64,000 nt of DNA from Cohnella hashimotonis. GTDB taxonomy: Bacteria; Bacillota; Bacilli; Paenibacillales; Paenibacillaceae. This document shows, piece by piece, positions 9,401 through 18,200 of the stretch (positions are counted from its first letter, which is position 1; each line of letters opens with the position of its first letter). Below the pieces are notes generated by a model that saw only the letters and a list, made by a program, of their open reading frames with translations, did not search any database and had not been told where the DNA came from. The position numbers and the translations under genes were made by a program. The stretch lies in NCBI RefSeq assembly GCF_030014955.1, contig NZ_JAGRPV010000002.1, forward strand, positions 62,001 through 126,000, in the 5' to 3' direction.

Positions 9401-10243
9401 ATGAGCGTCGATCAAGCCGATCTGCCCGCGGCAGCGTCCGCGAAGCGCAGACGATCGCCGGGAAAAACGGGAAGCTACCGGAAAAAATGGGCCGACTTCG
9501 CTTGGGGTGCGGCACTCCCCGTGGCCGTGCTCCTCGTCTGGCAGTGGCTGGGGGACAGGGAGCTGATTTCTCCGCTGCTTTTCCCGACGCCACGGGTCAT
9601 TGCCGAATCGTTCGTATGGCTGTGGAACTCGGGCGTCCTGTTTGAAAATCTCGGCGTCAGCCTGTACCGGACATTCGCCGGCTTCGGCCTCGGCGCCGGG
9701 CTCGGGTTGCTGCTCGGCCTGTTCGTCGGACTGTCGCGGAGCGTCGAACGGCTGCTGGATTCGACGGTCCAGATGGTGCGGATGATCCCGCATATCTCGG
9801 TCACCTTCTTGTTCGTGCTCTGGTTCGGCATCGGCGACACGTCCAAGGTACTGCTGATCGCCAAAGGCTGCTTTTTCCCGTTGTACATCTATACGTTCCT
9901 CGGCATCCGCAATACGGACAACAAGCTGTTCGAAGTGGCGCGCGTGCTCGGCTACAGCCGCTTCAAGCAGATCGTCCGGCTGGTGCTGCCGGCGACCGTG
10001 CCGGGCATCATCCTCGGCATCCGGCTGTCGCTCGCGATCGCCTGGGTGAGCCTGGTCGTCGCGGAGATGATGGGCGCCAGCTCCGGACTCGGATTTCTGA
10101 TGATGGACGCGAGGGCGATGAGCGATACGCCGACGGTCTTCGTGGGCATCGCGCTGTTCACTTTATTCGGCAAAATAACCGATTCCGTCGTGCTGTTCGC
10201 GGAGCGCCGACTGCTGGCCTGGCGCGAAGTTCATGACGGATGA
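9401..10243 (+). CDS. SsuC-like ABC permease, first copy
   Basis: A 280-residue inner-membrane permease of the BPD-transport family with about six membrane segments. The coupling-helix motif is EVARVLGYSRFKQIVRLVLP and then GIILGIRLSLAIAW. A basic cytoplasmic N-terminus (SAKRRRSPGK) precedes the first segment. The start ATG 9401 has AAGGAGG about 9 bases upstream. It is most similar in length and motifs to SsuC/TauC. It is a paralogue of the next gene, so the complete importer may be a heterodimer. Confidence 0.9.
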   Translation: MSVDQADLPAAASAKRRRSPGKTGSYRKKWADFAWGAALPVAVLLVWQWLGDRELISPLLFPTPRVIAESFVWLWNSGVLFENLGVSLYRTFAGFGLGAGLGLLLGLFVGLSRSVERLLDSTVQMVRMIPHISVTFLFVLWFGIGDTSKVLLIAKGCFFPLYIYTFLGIRNTDNKLFEVARVLGYSRFKQIVRLVLPATVPGIILGIRLSLAIAWVSLVVAEMMGASSGLGFLMMDARAMSDTPTVFVGIALFTLFGKITDSVVLFAERRLLAWREVHDG

Positions 10244-10259
10244 AAGGAGGGGAAAGCAA

Positions 10260-11096
10260 TTGAGCCAGCAAGCGCAAGCGGTGCGAGCCGGCGTGGCGGG
10301 TCCGAATAAGCGCGTCGCGAATGGCAGGAGCCGCGCGTGGATTCACTTTACGACGGCCGCGCTGCTGCCCGCCGTCATTCTGGTCGTGTGGCAATGGTTC
10401 GGAGCCGCAGGCCGCATCAACCCGCTGCTGCTGCCTTCGCCTGCAGCCATCGCGGAAGCGTTCGGCAGGCTGACCGTCTCCGGAGAACTGCCCAAGCAGC
10501 TGGGCTACAGCATCCTTCGCGCCTCGATCGGCGTGCTTTACGGCGCCGGCGCGGCGCTGCTGCTCGGCGCGCTGGTCGGCTTTTCCCGGACGGTACGCAA
10601 GATTCTCGATCCGTCGATGCAACTGCTGCGTCTCACGCCGAGCCTGGCGACGGCGCCGCTCATTATTCTGTGGTTCGGCTTCGGCGAGACGTCCAAGATC
10701 GTCATCATCGCCTTCGGCGCCTTTTTTCCGCTCTACATGAGCACGGTGGAAAGCATACGCAGCGTGGACAACAAGCTGGTCGAGGTCGCGCGCGTACTGT
10801 CCTTCGGGAGAGGCAAGCGGCTCACCCGACTGGTCCTGCCCGCCTCCGTGCCGGGCATCCTGTCCGGACTGCGGCTGTCGATCGCCTACGGCTGGCTGGC
10901 CCTGGTCGTCGCGGAGCTGCTTGGCTCGCAGACCGGCATCGGCTTCCTGATGAGCCACGCGCAGACGAACTCGCAGCCCGAGGTCATCTTCGTAGGCGTC
11001 ATCGTCTTCGCCGTCATCGGCAAGCTGATCGACGCGCTCGTCGTGACGATCGAGCGCAGGCTGCTCCGCTGGCGGGACAGCTTCGGCGGCAATTGA
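10260..11096 (+). CDS. SsuC-like ABC permease, second copy
   Basis: A 278-residue permease with the same plan as its neighbour (EVARVLSFGRGKRLTRLVLP coupling helix, then a GILSGLRLSIAYGW stretch). I place the start at TTG 10260, 9 bases after AGGAGG (10245-10250); an upstream in-frame ATG at 10233 lies inside the preceding gene and lacks a ribosome site. The two permeases are clearly related but divergent, so this is not a recent duplication. They probably form a heterodimeric membrane channel, or each is an alternative partner for the single ATPase. Confidence 0.9.
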   Translation: MSQQAQAVRAGVAGPNKRVANGRSRAWIHFTTAALLPAVILVVWQWFGAAGRINPLLLPSPAAIAEAFGRLTVSGELPKQLGYSILRASIGVLYGAGAALLLGALVGFSRTVRKILDPSMQLLRLTPSLATAPLIILWFGFGETSKIVIIAFGAFFPLYMSTVESIRSVDNKLVEVARVLSFGRGKRLTRLVLPASVPGILSGLRLSIAYGWLALVVAELLGSQTGIGFLMSHAQTNSQPEVIFVGVIVFAVIGKLIDALVVTIERRLLRWRDSFGGN

Positions 11097-11103
11097 CCGC
11101 ACC

Positions 11104-11159
11104 TGGCCGAATTTGGCCGCAAGTGGCCGCATCTGGCCGAACCTGGCCGCACTTAGCCA
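11104..11159. repeat. 10-bp phased TGGCC repeat
   Basis: TGGCC recurs at 11104, 11114, 11124, 11134 and 11144, with TAGCC at 11154, an exact 10-base period close to one helical turn. The remaining bases alternate between GAA and GCA types. It lies in the 136-base gap between the second permease and the binding-protein gene. Confidence 0.85.
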
Positions 11160-11178
11160 TCGAACGATAGCGCTAAGT
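11151..11178 (+). promoter_or_regulatory. intercistronic hairpin before the binding-protein gene
   Basis: ACTTAGC (11151-11157) and GCTAAGT (11172-11178) form a perfect 7-bp stem with a 14-base loop. There is no T-run, so it is more likely an RNA-processing or stability element than a terminator. Binding proteins usually need higher expression than their permeases. Confidence 0.4.
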
Positions 11179-11232
11179 CATTATTCGCAAGACCACCATT
11201 CCGGCTTCAACCATTTGAGAGGGGTACTTCGC

Positions 11233-12318
11233 ATGATTAACAATCGTCTTTCGTTCATCAAAAATCCGGCAGGCCGCCTGGGACTCGGCGCCCTGCTGCT
11301 GACGACGCTGCTGCTGCAGGCTTGCGGCGCCAAAAACGAAGGCAACGCCGCTTCCGACGCGGCTTCCAGCTCGGCAGCGCCTTCCGCAGCCGCTTCGGCT
11401 TCCGCAACGTCTTCCGCATCCGCCGCTCCGGCGACGGCCGACACGACCTCGCTGACCTATGGCTTCGTCGGCACGAAGGAGCCGGCCGGCGTCGAGGGCT
11501 GGGGCTTCCACACCGGCATCATCCAGGAGGAACTGAAGAAGTATGGAGTCACGGACGTCAAGCTCGTGCCGTTCCAGACCGGACCCGACTTGAACGAATC
11601 GGTCATCGGCGGCCGCGTCGACGTCGGCAACTCGGGCGATACGCCGGCGCTGCTCGCCCGTTCGTCCGGCGCGAAGACGCGTCTCGTCAACTTTACCAAT
11701 ACCGAAGTCAACACAATTCTGGTCGGCCGCAAGGACGGCGCACAAACCGTCGACGAGCTGAAGGGCAAGACCGTGGCGGTCGTCAAAGGCTCCCTGATGT
11801 ATCGCTTCCTCGTCGGCTACCTGGCGGAAAAGAAGCTCGATAAAGACGTCAAGGTCATCAACATCAACAGCATCCCGGATACCGAGGCGGCGCTGCTCCG
11901 CGGCGAGATCGACGCCTATGCGATCACGAGCACCTACTACTCCGCCTACAAGCTGCTGAAGCAGGGCAACCCGCTGCTCGCGCAGTCGAAGGAAATCCCG
12001 AGTCTGCTCAGCGTCAGCGTCGTCTATGCGACCGAGGATTATCTCGGCAAATTCCCGGGCTTCCAGACGGTCTGGACGGCAGCGCTCAAGAAGTCCTATG
12101 ACGACCTCAAGGCCAAGCCGGACGAATATTACCAATGGCTGTCCGATCAGACCGGCACCCCGGTCGACGTGCTGAAGGAGATCCAGCCGATCGAGTCGCT
12201 GCCCGCCGAGGCGCTGTCCGAAGACGGAATCGGCCGCATCAAGGCGTCCAAGGACTTCCTCGTCGCGGAAAAGCTGGCCAAGAAAGACTTTAACATCGAC
12301 GAGTGGATCGTGCGTTAA
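11233..12318 (+). CDS. SsuA-like substrate-binding lipoprotein
   Basis: A 361-residue extracellular lipoprotein. The start ATG 11233 follows GAGAGGGG; an in-frame ATG at 11113 has no ribosome site and falls in the repeat. The signal peptide ends in a lipobox (LLLQAC), followed by an Ala/Ser-rich linker of about 40 residues. The mature domain (GGRVDVGNSGDTPALLARS, GKTVAVVKGS, LLRGEIDAYAIT) matches the NMT1/SsuA family that binds sulfonates, taurine, nitrate or similar small anions. It delivers substrate to the permeases encoded upstream. The ligand is not readable from sequence. Confidence 0.92.
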   Translation: MINNRLSFIKNPAGRLGLGALLLTTLLLQACGAKNEGNAASDAASSSAAPSAAASASATSSASAAPATADTTSLTYGFVGTKEPAGVEGWGFHTGIIQEELKKYGVTDVKLVPFQTGPDLNESVIGGRVDVGNSGDTPALLARSSGAKTRLVNFTNTEVNTILVGRKDGAQTVDELKGKTVAVVKGSLMYRFLVGYLAEKKLDKDVKVININSIPDTEAALLRGEIDAYAITSTYYSAYKLLKQGNPLLAQSKEIPSLLSVSVVYATEDYLGKFPGFQTVWTAALKKSYDDLKAKPDEYYQWLSDQTGTPVDVLKEIQPIESLPAEALSEDGIGRIKASKDFLVAEKLAKKDFNIDEWIVR

Positions 12319-12412
12319 CCGAAGACGGCGCTTTTTTCGCGATACTTAAGCCACTTAAGGGTGCCATTAAATGTTCAGGCAATTAACGATTCATTCGAGG
12401 AGGAATACAGCC

Positions 12413-13753
12413 ATGGCTAACGGCGGCAAAAGACAAATCCGGTTCGGCATTTTCCTGCAGGGCGGCGGCGGACACTGGCGGGAGCCGGACGTGCGCGCGG
12501 ACGGCGCGGTCAGCATCGAGGCTTACCAGGAGTACGCGCGTATCGGCGAGGCCGGCAAGTTCGACTTCGGCTTTATAGCGGACTCCGCTTATATTACCAA
12601 GGACTCCACCATCCCGTTCCTCAGCCGGCTCGAGCCGATGACTGCGCTGGCCGCCGTATCGGCGGTCACCAAGCGTCTCGGACTCGTGGGCACCTTTACC
12701 ACCTCATACAGCGAGCCGTTCACGACGGCCCGTCAGCTCGCCTCGCTCGATATCATCAGCGACGGCCGGGCGGGCTGGAACGCCGTCACCTCCGCGCTCG
12801 AGGGCGTCGCCCGGAATCACGGCCACGACAAGCTGCACGATCACGCGCTCCGGTACCGCATCGCGGCCGAGTATATCGAAGTGGTCAAAGGGCTGTGGAA
12901 TTCCTGGGAGGACGACGCGTTCCCGCGCGACAAGGAGACGGGCGAATACGTCGACCTCGACAAGCTGCACACGCTGAATCACGTCGGCGAGTTCTTTAAG
13001 GTGCAGGGCCCGCTGAATCTGGAGCGTTCGAAGCAAGGGCATCCGGTCATCTTCCAGGCCGGCGCTTCCGAGACGGGCAGGGACCTGGCGGCGCGCTACG
13101 CCGACGCGGTGTTCTCGAGCTTCGAGGAGTCCGGCAATCTGGCCAAGGCGCAGGCGCAGTACAAGGATATCAAGGACCGGGCGGTCGCGTACGGCCGCAA
13201 TCCCGACGAGCTCCTGCTGTTCCCGTCGATCCAGCCGATCGTCGCCGCGACGCACGAAGAAGCGAACCGCCTCTACGAGGAGGGCAACCGCTTCATCGAT
13301 CCGGCATACGCCGTCAAGTATTTGAGCCGCTACTTCAGCTTCTTCGACTTCTCCCAGTTCCCGCTCGACGAACCGCTGCCCGAGCTCGGCGACATCGGCA
13401 AGGACAGCTTCCGCTCAACGGCGGAATATTATCTGCGCATCGCCAAGGAGGAGAATCTGACCCTCCGGCAACTCGCGCTGCGGGCGACCAACCCGCGCGG
13501 CGACTTCGTCGGCACGCCGGAATTCGTCGCCGACAAGATCGCCCGCTTCTTTGAGGAGCGCGCGGTCGACGGCTTTATCCTGGGGGGCTCGCACGCGAAC
13601 CTGCGAAACTTCGTCGATCAGGTCGTGCCGCTGCTGCAGGCCCGCGGACTGTTCCGCACCGAATATGAGTCCGACACGCTCCGTGGCAACCTGGGCATCT
13701 CGTTCCCGGAGAACCGGTACGCGCTCGAGAGGCGTCAGGCGGTCGTTCAATAA
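12413..13753 (+). CDS. NtaA/SnaA/DszA-family flavin monooxygenase (YtnJ-like)
   Basis: A 446-residue luciferase-like monooxygenase using reduced FMN. Family features are RFGIFLQGGGGHW at the N-terminus, TFTTSYSEPFTTARQLASLD and SDGRAGWNAVTS. Members include nitrilotriacetate and dibenzothiophene-sulfone monooxygenases and Bacillus YtnJ, which acts in S-substituted cysteine breakdown. Here it probably oxidises the imported organosulfur compound to release a thiol, sulfite or sulfide usable by cysteine synthase (inference from context). ATG 12413 is chosen because GAGGAGG precedes it by 9 bases; an earlier in-frame ATG has no such site. No dedicated flavin reductase gene is seen in the operon. 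Confidence 0.9.
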   Translation: MANGGKRQIRFGIFLQGGGGHWREPDVRADGAVSIEAYQEYARIGEAGKFDFGFIADSAYITKDSTIPFLSRLEPMTALAAVSAVTKRLGLVGTFTTSYSEPFTTARQLASLDIISDGRAGWNAVTSALEGVARNHGHDKLHDHALRYRIAAEYIEVVKGLWNSWEDDAFPRDKETGEYVDLDKLHTLNHVGEFFKVQGPLNLERSKQGHPVIFQAGASETGRDLAARYADAVFSSFEESGNLAKAQAQYKDIKDRAVAYGRNPDELLLFPSIQPIVAATHEEANRLYEEGNRFIDPAYAVKYLSRYFSFFDFSQFPLDEPLPELGDIGKDSFRSTAEYYLRIAKEENLTLRQLALRATNPRGDFVGTPEFVADKIARFFEERAVDGFILGGSHANLRNFVDQVVPLLQARGLFRTEYESDTLRGNLGISFPENRYALERRQAVVQ

Positions 13754-13805
13754 TCGATAAGACTTCATCGTAAGCAGAAAAGATAAAGGAAAAGGAGGAA
13801 CCGCC

Positions 13806-14567
13806 ATGGCAATCGATACGTTCATCGATCCGTTAACGATTAATCAGCAGCCGCAGTTCGCGAATCCCGAAGACGAAAGGCAGCATCGCAAGGAGCGGCT
13901 GGCCGCCGCCTTCCGCGTATTCGCCAAGCTGGGATTCGAAGAGGGCGTCATGGGCCATATCTCCGCCCGCGATCCCATCAAGACCGACCATTACTGGACC
14001 AATCCGTTCGGGCTCAGCTTCGGCCTCATCAAGGCGAGCGATCTCGTGCTCATGAACTTCGAGGGGAAAATCGTCGAGGGACGCGGCCTGGTCCATCCGG
14101 GCGGTATCCAGCTTCATCTGCCGATTTTGCGCGACAACCCGCATCTCGTATCGGCCGCGCATACGCATTCGATCTACGGGCGCACCTGGTCCACCTTCGG
14201 CCGACTGCTCGATCCGCTGACGGCTGAGGCCGCGGTCTTCTACAATAGCCATTCGATCTACGACAGCTTCGAGCGCGGCGAAGGGGACAACCTGGCGCAG
14301 GCGGTCGGCAACAACAAGGCGGTGCTGCTCAAAAATCACGGCATTCTGTCGCTGGGCAAGACGGTCGACGAAGCCGCATACTGGTTCGTATCCTTTGAAA
14401 AGGCGAGCCAGGCTCAACTGCTGGCCCAAGCCGCCGGCGAGCCGACGTTGATCGGCGACAAGCATGCCCAGGCGATCGCGGACCGCACGGGCGAGCAGTT
14501 CGGCTGGCTCAACTTCCAGCCTTATTACCAGGCGATCGTGAGAGAGCAGCCGGACCTGCTGGATTAA
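13806..14567 (+). CDS. class II aldolase/adducin-family protein
   Basis: A 253-residue protein of the zinc-dependent class II aldolase/adducin family. Metal ligands are visible in AAHTHSIYG (His-x-His near residue 118) and LLKNHGILSLG; the N-terminus contains GHISARDP. Family members cleave or epimerise sugar phosphates, and related proteins act in methionine salvage and in sulfolactate-type metabolism. In this operon it may split the carbon skeleton left after desulfurisation (inference). It has a strong AAGGAGG site, and its stop is 3 bases from the next start. Confidence 0.85.
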   Translation: MAIDTFIDPLTINQQPQFANPEDERQHRKERLAAAFRVFAKLGFEEGVMGHISARDPIKTDHYWTNPFGLSFGLIKASDLVLMNFEGKIVEGRGLVHPGGIQLHLPILRDNPHLVSAAHTHSIYGRTWSTFGRLLDPLTAEAAVFYNSHSIYDSFERGEGDNLAQAVGNNKAVLLKNHGILSLGKTVDEAAYWFVSFEKASQAQLLAQAAGEPTLIGDKHAQAIADRTGEQFGWLNFQPYYQAIVREQPDLLD

Positions 14568-14570
14568 GTC

Positions 14571-16349
14571 ATGCGAGCGCTGCTCCCGTATTTACGGCCG
14601 TATCGGCGGCCGATGAGCCTGGCCTTCGTCCTCATGCTGATCGAGGCGGCCGTCGAGCTGTGGCAGCCGCTGCTGCTTGCAAAGCTGATTCAAGAAGGGA
14701 TCGGCGGGAAAGACGTCGGGGCCGTCTACGTTTGGGGAGGCTGGCTGATCGCTTCCGCGCTCGGGGGCTTCGTCTGCGGCATCGTCAATACGTTCTGGGC
14801 GTCCCACGTCAGCCAGTCCCTCGCGCACGATTTGCGTTCGGACCTGCTGCGCGGCGTGCAATCCGCGGGGCTGTCCGACCTGCGCGGGTTCAAGCCCGCC
14901 GCGCTGCTCGGGCGGATGACCGGCGACGTGACGCAGGTGCAGGCGGCGGTTTATTTTTGCCTCCGGCTGTTTTTCCGTTCGCCGCTGCTGATCGCGGGCT
15001 CGGTCGTGCTGGCGATGCTCGTCGACTGGCGGCTGGGCCTGCCGCTGGCCGTGACGGTGCCGATCTTGCTGGCCGTCGTCTATGTCGCGATCCGCAAGGG
15101 ATTTCACGCGTTCGGAGAGGCGCAGGAGAACATGGATCGGACCAGCGGCATTTTGCGCGAAAACCTGGCGGGCATGCGCCTCATCCGGGCGATGGTGCGC
15201 AGGGCGGGCGAATACGAACGGTTCGGCGCCGCCAACGCGGCATGGCGGGACCGGACGACGTCGGCGCTGCGCTTGTCGGAGATGACGATTCCCGGCGCTT
15301 TGCTCGCGATGAACCTGATCGTCCTCGCGATTCTGACAGCGGGCAGCGGTCTGCTGGCCGACGGCGGCGCGGAAGCGGGCGAGCTGGTTGCGGTCGTCAA
15401 TTATGCGCTGCGCGTGATCGGCGCGCTGTCGTTCGTCACGATGATTATCACCAGCTTGTCGCGTGCGGCGGCATCGTGGCGGCGCATTGCGGAGGTGCTG
15501 CGCCTGCCGGAAGAGAAGGATTGCGCAGCCGCAGCGTCGGCCGGGCATTCCGAGGGCCGAGGCGCGGGGGATGCGGATACGTATGCAGATGCGATACGTC
15601 CGCCCGCGGGCGATATCGTCTTCGCCGGCGTCGGCTTCCGATACCCCGACGCGCCTGACGTCGCCGTGCTGCGCGATCTTAGCTTCAGGGTGAGGCGGGG
15701 CGGCACCGCCGTCGTCATGGGCATGACTGGGGCCGGCAAGACGTCCCTGCTGCAGCTGCTGCCCCGGCTGTACGAATCGGCCGCGGGCCGAATCGAGATC
15801 GGCGGCGTCGACATTCGCGCGCTGTCCAAGGAGACGCTGCGCGCGGCGATCGGCTACGTGCCGCAGCAGTCCGTCCTCTTCGAGGGGACGGTGCGGGACA
15901 ACCTGCGGATGGGCGCTTTGGAGGCGACGGACGCGGAGCTCGAAGCGGCGGCGCTCGCCGCCCAGATCCACGGAGAGATCGCCGCGCTGCCCGGCGGATA
16001 CGATACGCGATTGTCCGCCGGCGGCAGTCTGTCCGGCGGGCAGCGCCAGCGGCTGGCGGTCGCGCGGGCGTTGGTGAGGCGGCCCGAGCTGCTGCTGCTG
16101 GACGACTGCACCAGCGCGCTCGACGCCGTTACGGAGGGGCGGCTGCTTCGCAGCCTGCGGGAGATCGGATGCACGGTGCTGATGTCCACGCAGAAGGTGG
16201 CGGCGGCCCGGCACGCCGACCTGATCCTCCTGCTGTCGGACGGCTCGCTCGCCGCGCAGGGCAAGCATGACGAGCTACTGGCGAGCAGCCCGCTGTACAG
16301 GGAGATCGTCCGGTCCCAGTCGAAGGAGGCGCAAGAGATTCATGCCTAG
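14571..16349 (+). CDS. ABC exporter half-transporter with degenerate ATP site
   Basis: 592 residues: a six-helix exporter domain, then an ATPase. Walker A is GMTGAGKTS (about 384-392) and the signature is canonical (LSGGQRQRLAVARAL). Walker B ends in Asp-Asp-Cys rather than Asp-Glu (LLLLDDCTSALD), and the switch His is replaced by Gln (MSTQKVAAAR). Such degeneracy typifies one partner of heterodimeric exporters such as BmrC/D or TM287/288. The partner is the next gene, overlapping by 8 bases. The substrate is unknown; export of a toxic thiol or sulfur intermediate would fit the operon, by analogy with CydDC. Confidence 0.88.
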   Translation: MRALLPYLRPYRRPMSLAFVLMLIEAAVELWQPLLLAKLIQEGIGGKDVGAVYVWGGWLIASALGGFVCGIVNTFWASHVSQSLAHDLRSDLLRGVQSAGLSDLRGFKPAALLGRMTGDVTQVQAAVYFCLRLFFRSPLLIAGSVVLAMLVDWRLGLPLAVTVPILLAVVYVAIRKGFHAFGEAQENMDRTSGILRENLAGMRLIRAMVRRAGEYERFGAANAAWRDRTTSALRLSEMTIPGALLAMNLIVLAILTAGSGLLADGGAEAGELVAVVNYALRVIGALSFVTMIITSLSRAAASWRRIAEVLRLPEEKDCAAAASAGHSEGRGAGDADTYADAIRPPAGDIVFAGVGFRYPDAPDVAVLRDLSFRVRRGGTAVVMGMTGAGKTSLLQLLPRLYESAAGRIEIGGVDIRALSKETLRAAIGYVPQQSVLFEGTVRDNLRMGALEATDAELEAAALAAQIHGEIAALPGGYDTRLSAGGSLSGGQRQRLAVARALVRRPELLLLDDCTSALDAVTEGRLLRSLREIGCTVLMSTQKVAAARHADLILLLSDGSLAAQGKHDELLASSPLYREIVRSQSKEAQEIHA

Positions 16350-18159
16350 ACGAGAAGCGCTGTCCGCGCGTTACGGCAGCATGCCGCTGCGCAAGCCGCC
16401 GCCTGCGGGCGCGGCGCAGAACCGGGGCCCGCGGGAGCTTCGCCGCACTATGATCCGGATCGGCGGATATATGCGTCCTTACAGGCGGCGCCTGACGCTC
16501 GCGCTGCTCCTGGTCGTCGCCGGCGCCGGCTGCGGATTGGCGGGGCCGTATCTGCTGGGCGAGGCCGTCGACGCCGCGCTCGGCGGCGGTGGACCGTCGT
16601 CGCTCGCGCCCTATCTGCTCGGACTCGGCGCCCTGTACCTGCTGCAGGCGGCGGCCTCGATGCTGCAGCAGTATCTCGTCATCGGGGCCGCGCAGCGTAC
16701 GGTGGCGGATATGAGAAGCGACCTGTTCGGCCGTCTCCACCGCGTGCCGATGCCTTATTTGTCGAGCCGCCCGCACGGGGACCTGATCAGCCGCATGATC
16801 AACGATATCGACAACCTCAGCCAGTCGCTGGGCGGCGCCTTCGTACAGGTGCTTTCCAGCGCGGTCGTTTTTGGTGGCATGCTGGGGCTGATGCTCTGGC
16901 TGAGCTGGCCGCTCACTTTGGTCAGCCTCTCCGTAATTCCGTTCATGCTCCTTGGCACGCATTGGATCTCCGCGAGGACAGGCGCGCTGTTCAAGGCGCA
17001 GCAGCGGGAGCTCGGCGCGTTCAGCGCCTACGCGGAGGAAGCGGCGGCCGGCCAGCCGGTTATCCGCGCGCTGTCCCGGGAGCGCCGGACGCAGGAGACG
17101 TTCGACGCGCGGAGCCGCGAGCTGATGCGCGTTTCTTATTGGGCGCAAACCTTCTCCGGCTTCGTCCCGAAGCTCATGTTCCTGCTGAACAATCTCAGCT
17201 TCGCCGTTATCGCGGCGGCGGGCAGTTTGTTCGCGCTGCACGGCCTCGTTACCGTCGGGATCATCGTGACGTTCGCGGAGTACGCGAGGCAGTTCTCGCG
17301 TCCGCTGAACGAGCTGGCTTCGCAGGTCAACGCCATGCTGTCGGCTGTCGCCGGCGCGGAGCGGGCCTTCGAGGTGCTCGATCAGGAGGAGGAGACCGAC
17401 GGGGAGGATGCGGAGGAGCTGTCCGGGGTACGGGGCGCGATCGCGTTCGAGGACGTCACGTTTTCCTACGGAAGCGGCGCGCCGGCCCTCGTCGATCTGT
17501 CTTTCTCCGCGGCGCCCGGCCAGTCGGTCGCGCTCGTCGGCCCGACGGGCGCGGGCAAATCGACGGTCGTACAGCTGATCACCCGATTCTACGAACCGCA
17601 GCGGGGAACGATCGCGATCGACGGCCGCGATATCAAACGTTTGACGAGGGACAGCCTGCGGCGCCATATGGGCTTCGTGCTGCAGGACTCCGTCCTTTTC
17701 CACGACTCGGTTCGCGTTAATATCCGTTACGGCAGACCGGAAGCGTCGGACGCGGAGGTCGAGGAAGCGGCCAAGCTGGCCAATGCGCACGATTTTATCA
17801 TGAAACTGCCCGAAGGCTACGACACCGTGCTCCGCCAGGAAGGGGACGAGATTAGCCACGGTCAGAAGCAGCTGCTCGCGATCGCGCGCGCCATGCTGTC
17901 GGATCCGTCGATCCTCATCCTGGACGAGGCGACCAGCAGCATCGACACCGTCACCGAGCTTCATATCCAGGAGGCGCTCCGTCGGCTCATGCGGGGAAGG
18001 ACCAGCATCGTCATCGCGCATCGACTGGCAACGATACGGGGCGCAGACCGGATCGTCGTCCTTGAGCGCGGGCGGACGGCCGAGCAGGGCACGCACGATG
18101 AATTGATGGCGATGAACGGGCTGTACAGTCGACTATACGATACGCCGCAAGTTCAATAG
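16342..18159 (+). CDS. ABC exporter half-transporter with catalytic ATP site
   Basis: 605 residues with the exporter membrane domain followed by an ATPase. Walker A is GPTGAGKST (about 399), Walker B has the catalytic Glu (LILDEATSSID) and the H-loop is intact (VIAHRLATI), while the signature is altered (ISHGQKQLL). This complements the preceding protein, giving one active composite ATP site and one degenerate site. The start ATG 16342 overlaps the upstream stop and follows AAGGAGG at somewhat long range. The first 40 residues are a basic, Pro-rich cytoplasmic leader. Confidence 0.88.
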   Translation: MPRREALSARYGSMPLRKPPPAGAAQNRGPRELRRTMIRIGGYMRPYRRRLTLALLLVVAGAGCGLAGPYLLGEAVDAALGGGGPSSLAPYLLGLGALYLLQAAASMLQQYLVIGAAQRTVADMRSDLFGRLHRVPMPYLSSRPHGDLISRMINDIDNLSQSLGGAFVQVLSSAVVFGGMLGLMLWLSWPLTLVSLSVIPFMLLGTHWISARTGALFKAQQRELGAFSAYAEEAAAGQPVIRALSRERRTQETFDARSRELMRVSYWAQTFSGFVPKLMFLLNNLSFAVIAAAGSLFALHGLVTVGIIVTFAEYARQFSRPLNELASQVNAMLSAVAGAERAFEVLDQEEETDGEDAEELSGVRGAIAFEDVTFSYGSGAPALVDLSFSAAPGQSVALVGPTGAGKSTVVQLITRFYEPQRGTIAIDGRDIKRLTRDSLRRHMGFVLQDSVLFHDSVRVNIRYGRPEASDAEVEEAAKLANAHDFIMKLPEGYDTVLRQEGDEISHGQKQLLAIARAMLSDPSILILDEATSSIDTVTELHIQEALRRLMRGRTSIVIAHRLATIRGADRIVVLERGRTAEQGTHDELMAMNGLYSRLYDTPQVQ

Positions 18160-18200
18160 ACCGGTCCGGACAAGCCGGACGGAATTCAGGAGGCACACCC

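Noticed and set aside
10233..10262. ATG 10233 as start of the second permease
   Set aside because: It lies inside the preceding gene without a ribosome site, while TTG 10260 is ideally placed after AAAGGAGG.
16129..18096. 655-residue minus-strand open frame
   Set aside because: Antisense shadow of the two ABC exporter genes caused by high GC; those have full ATPase motifs, this has none.
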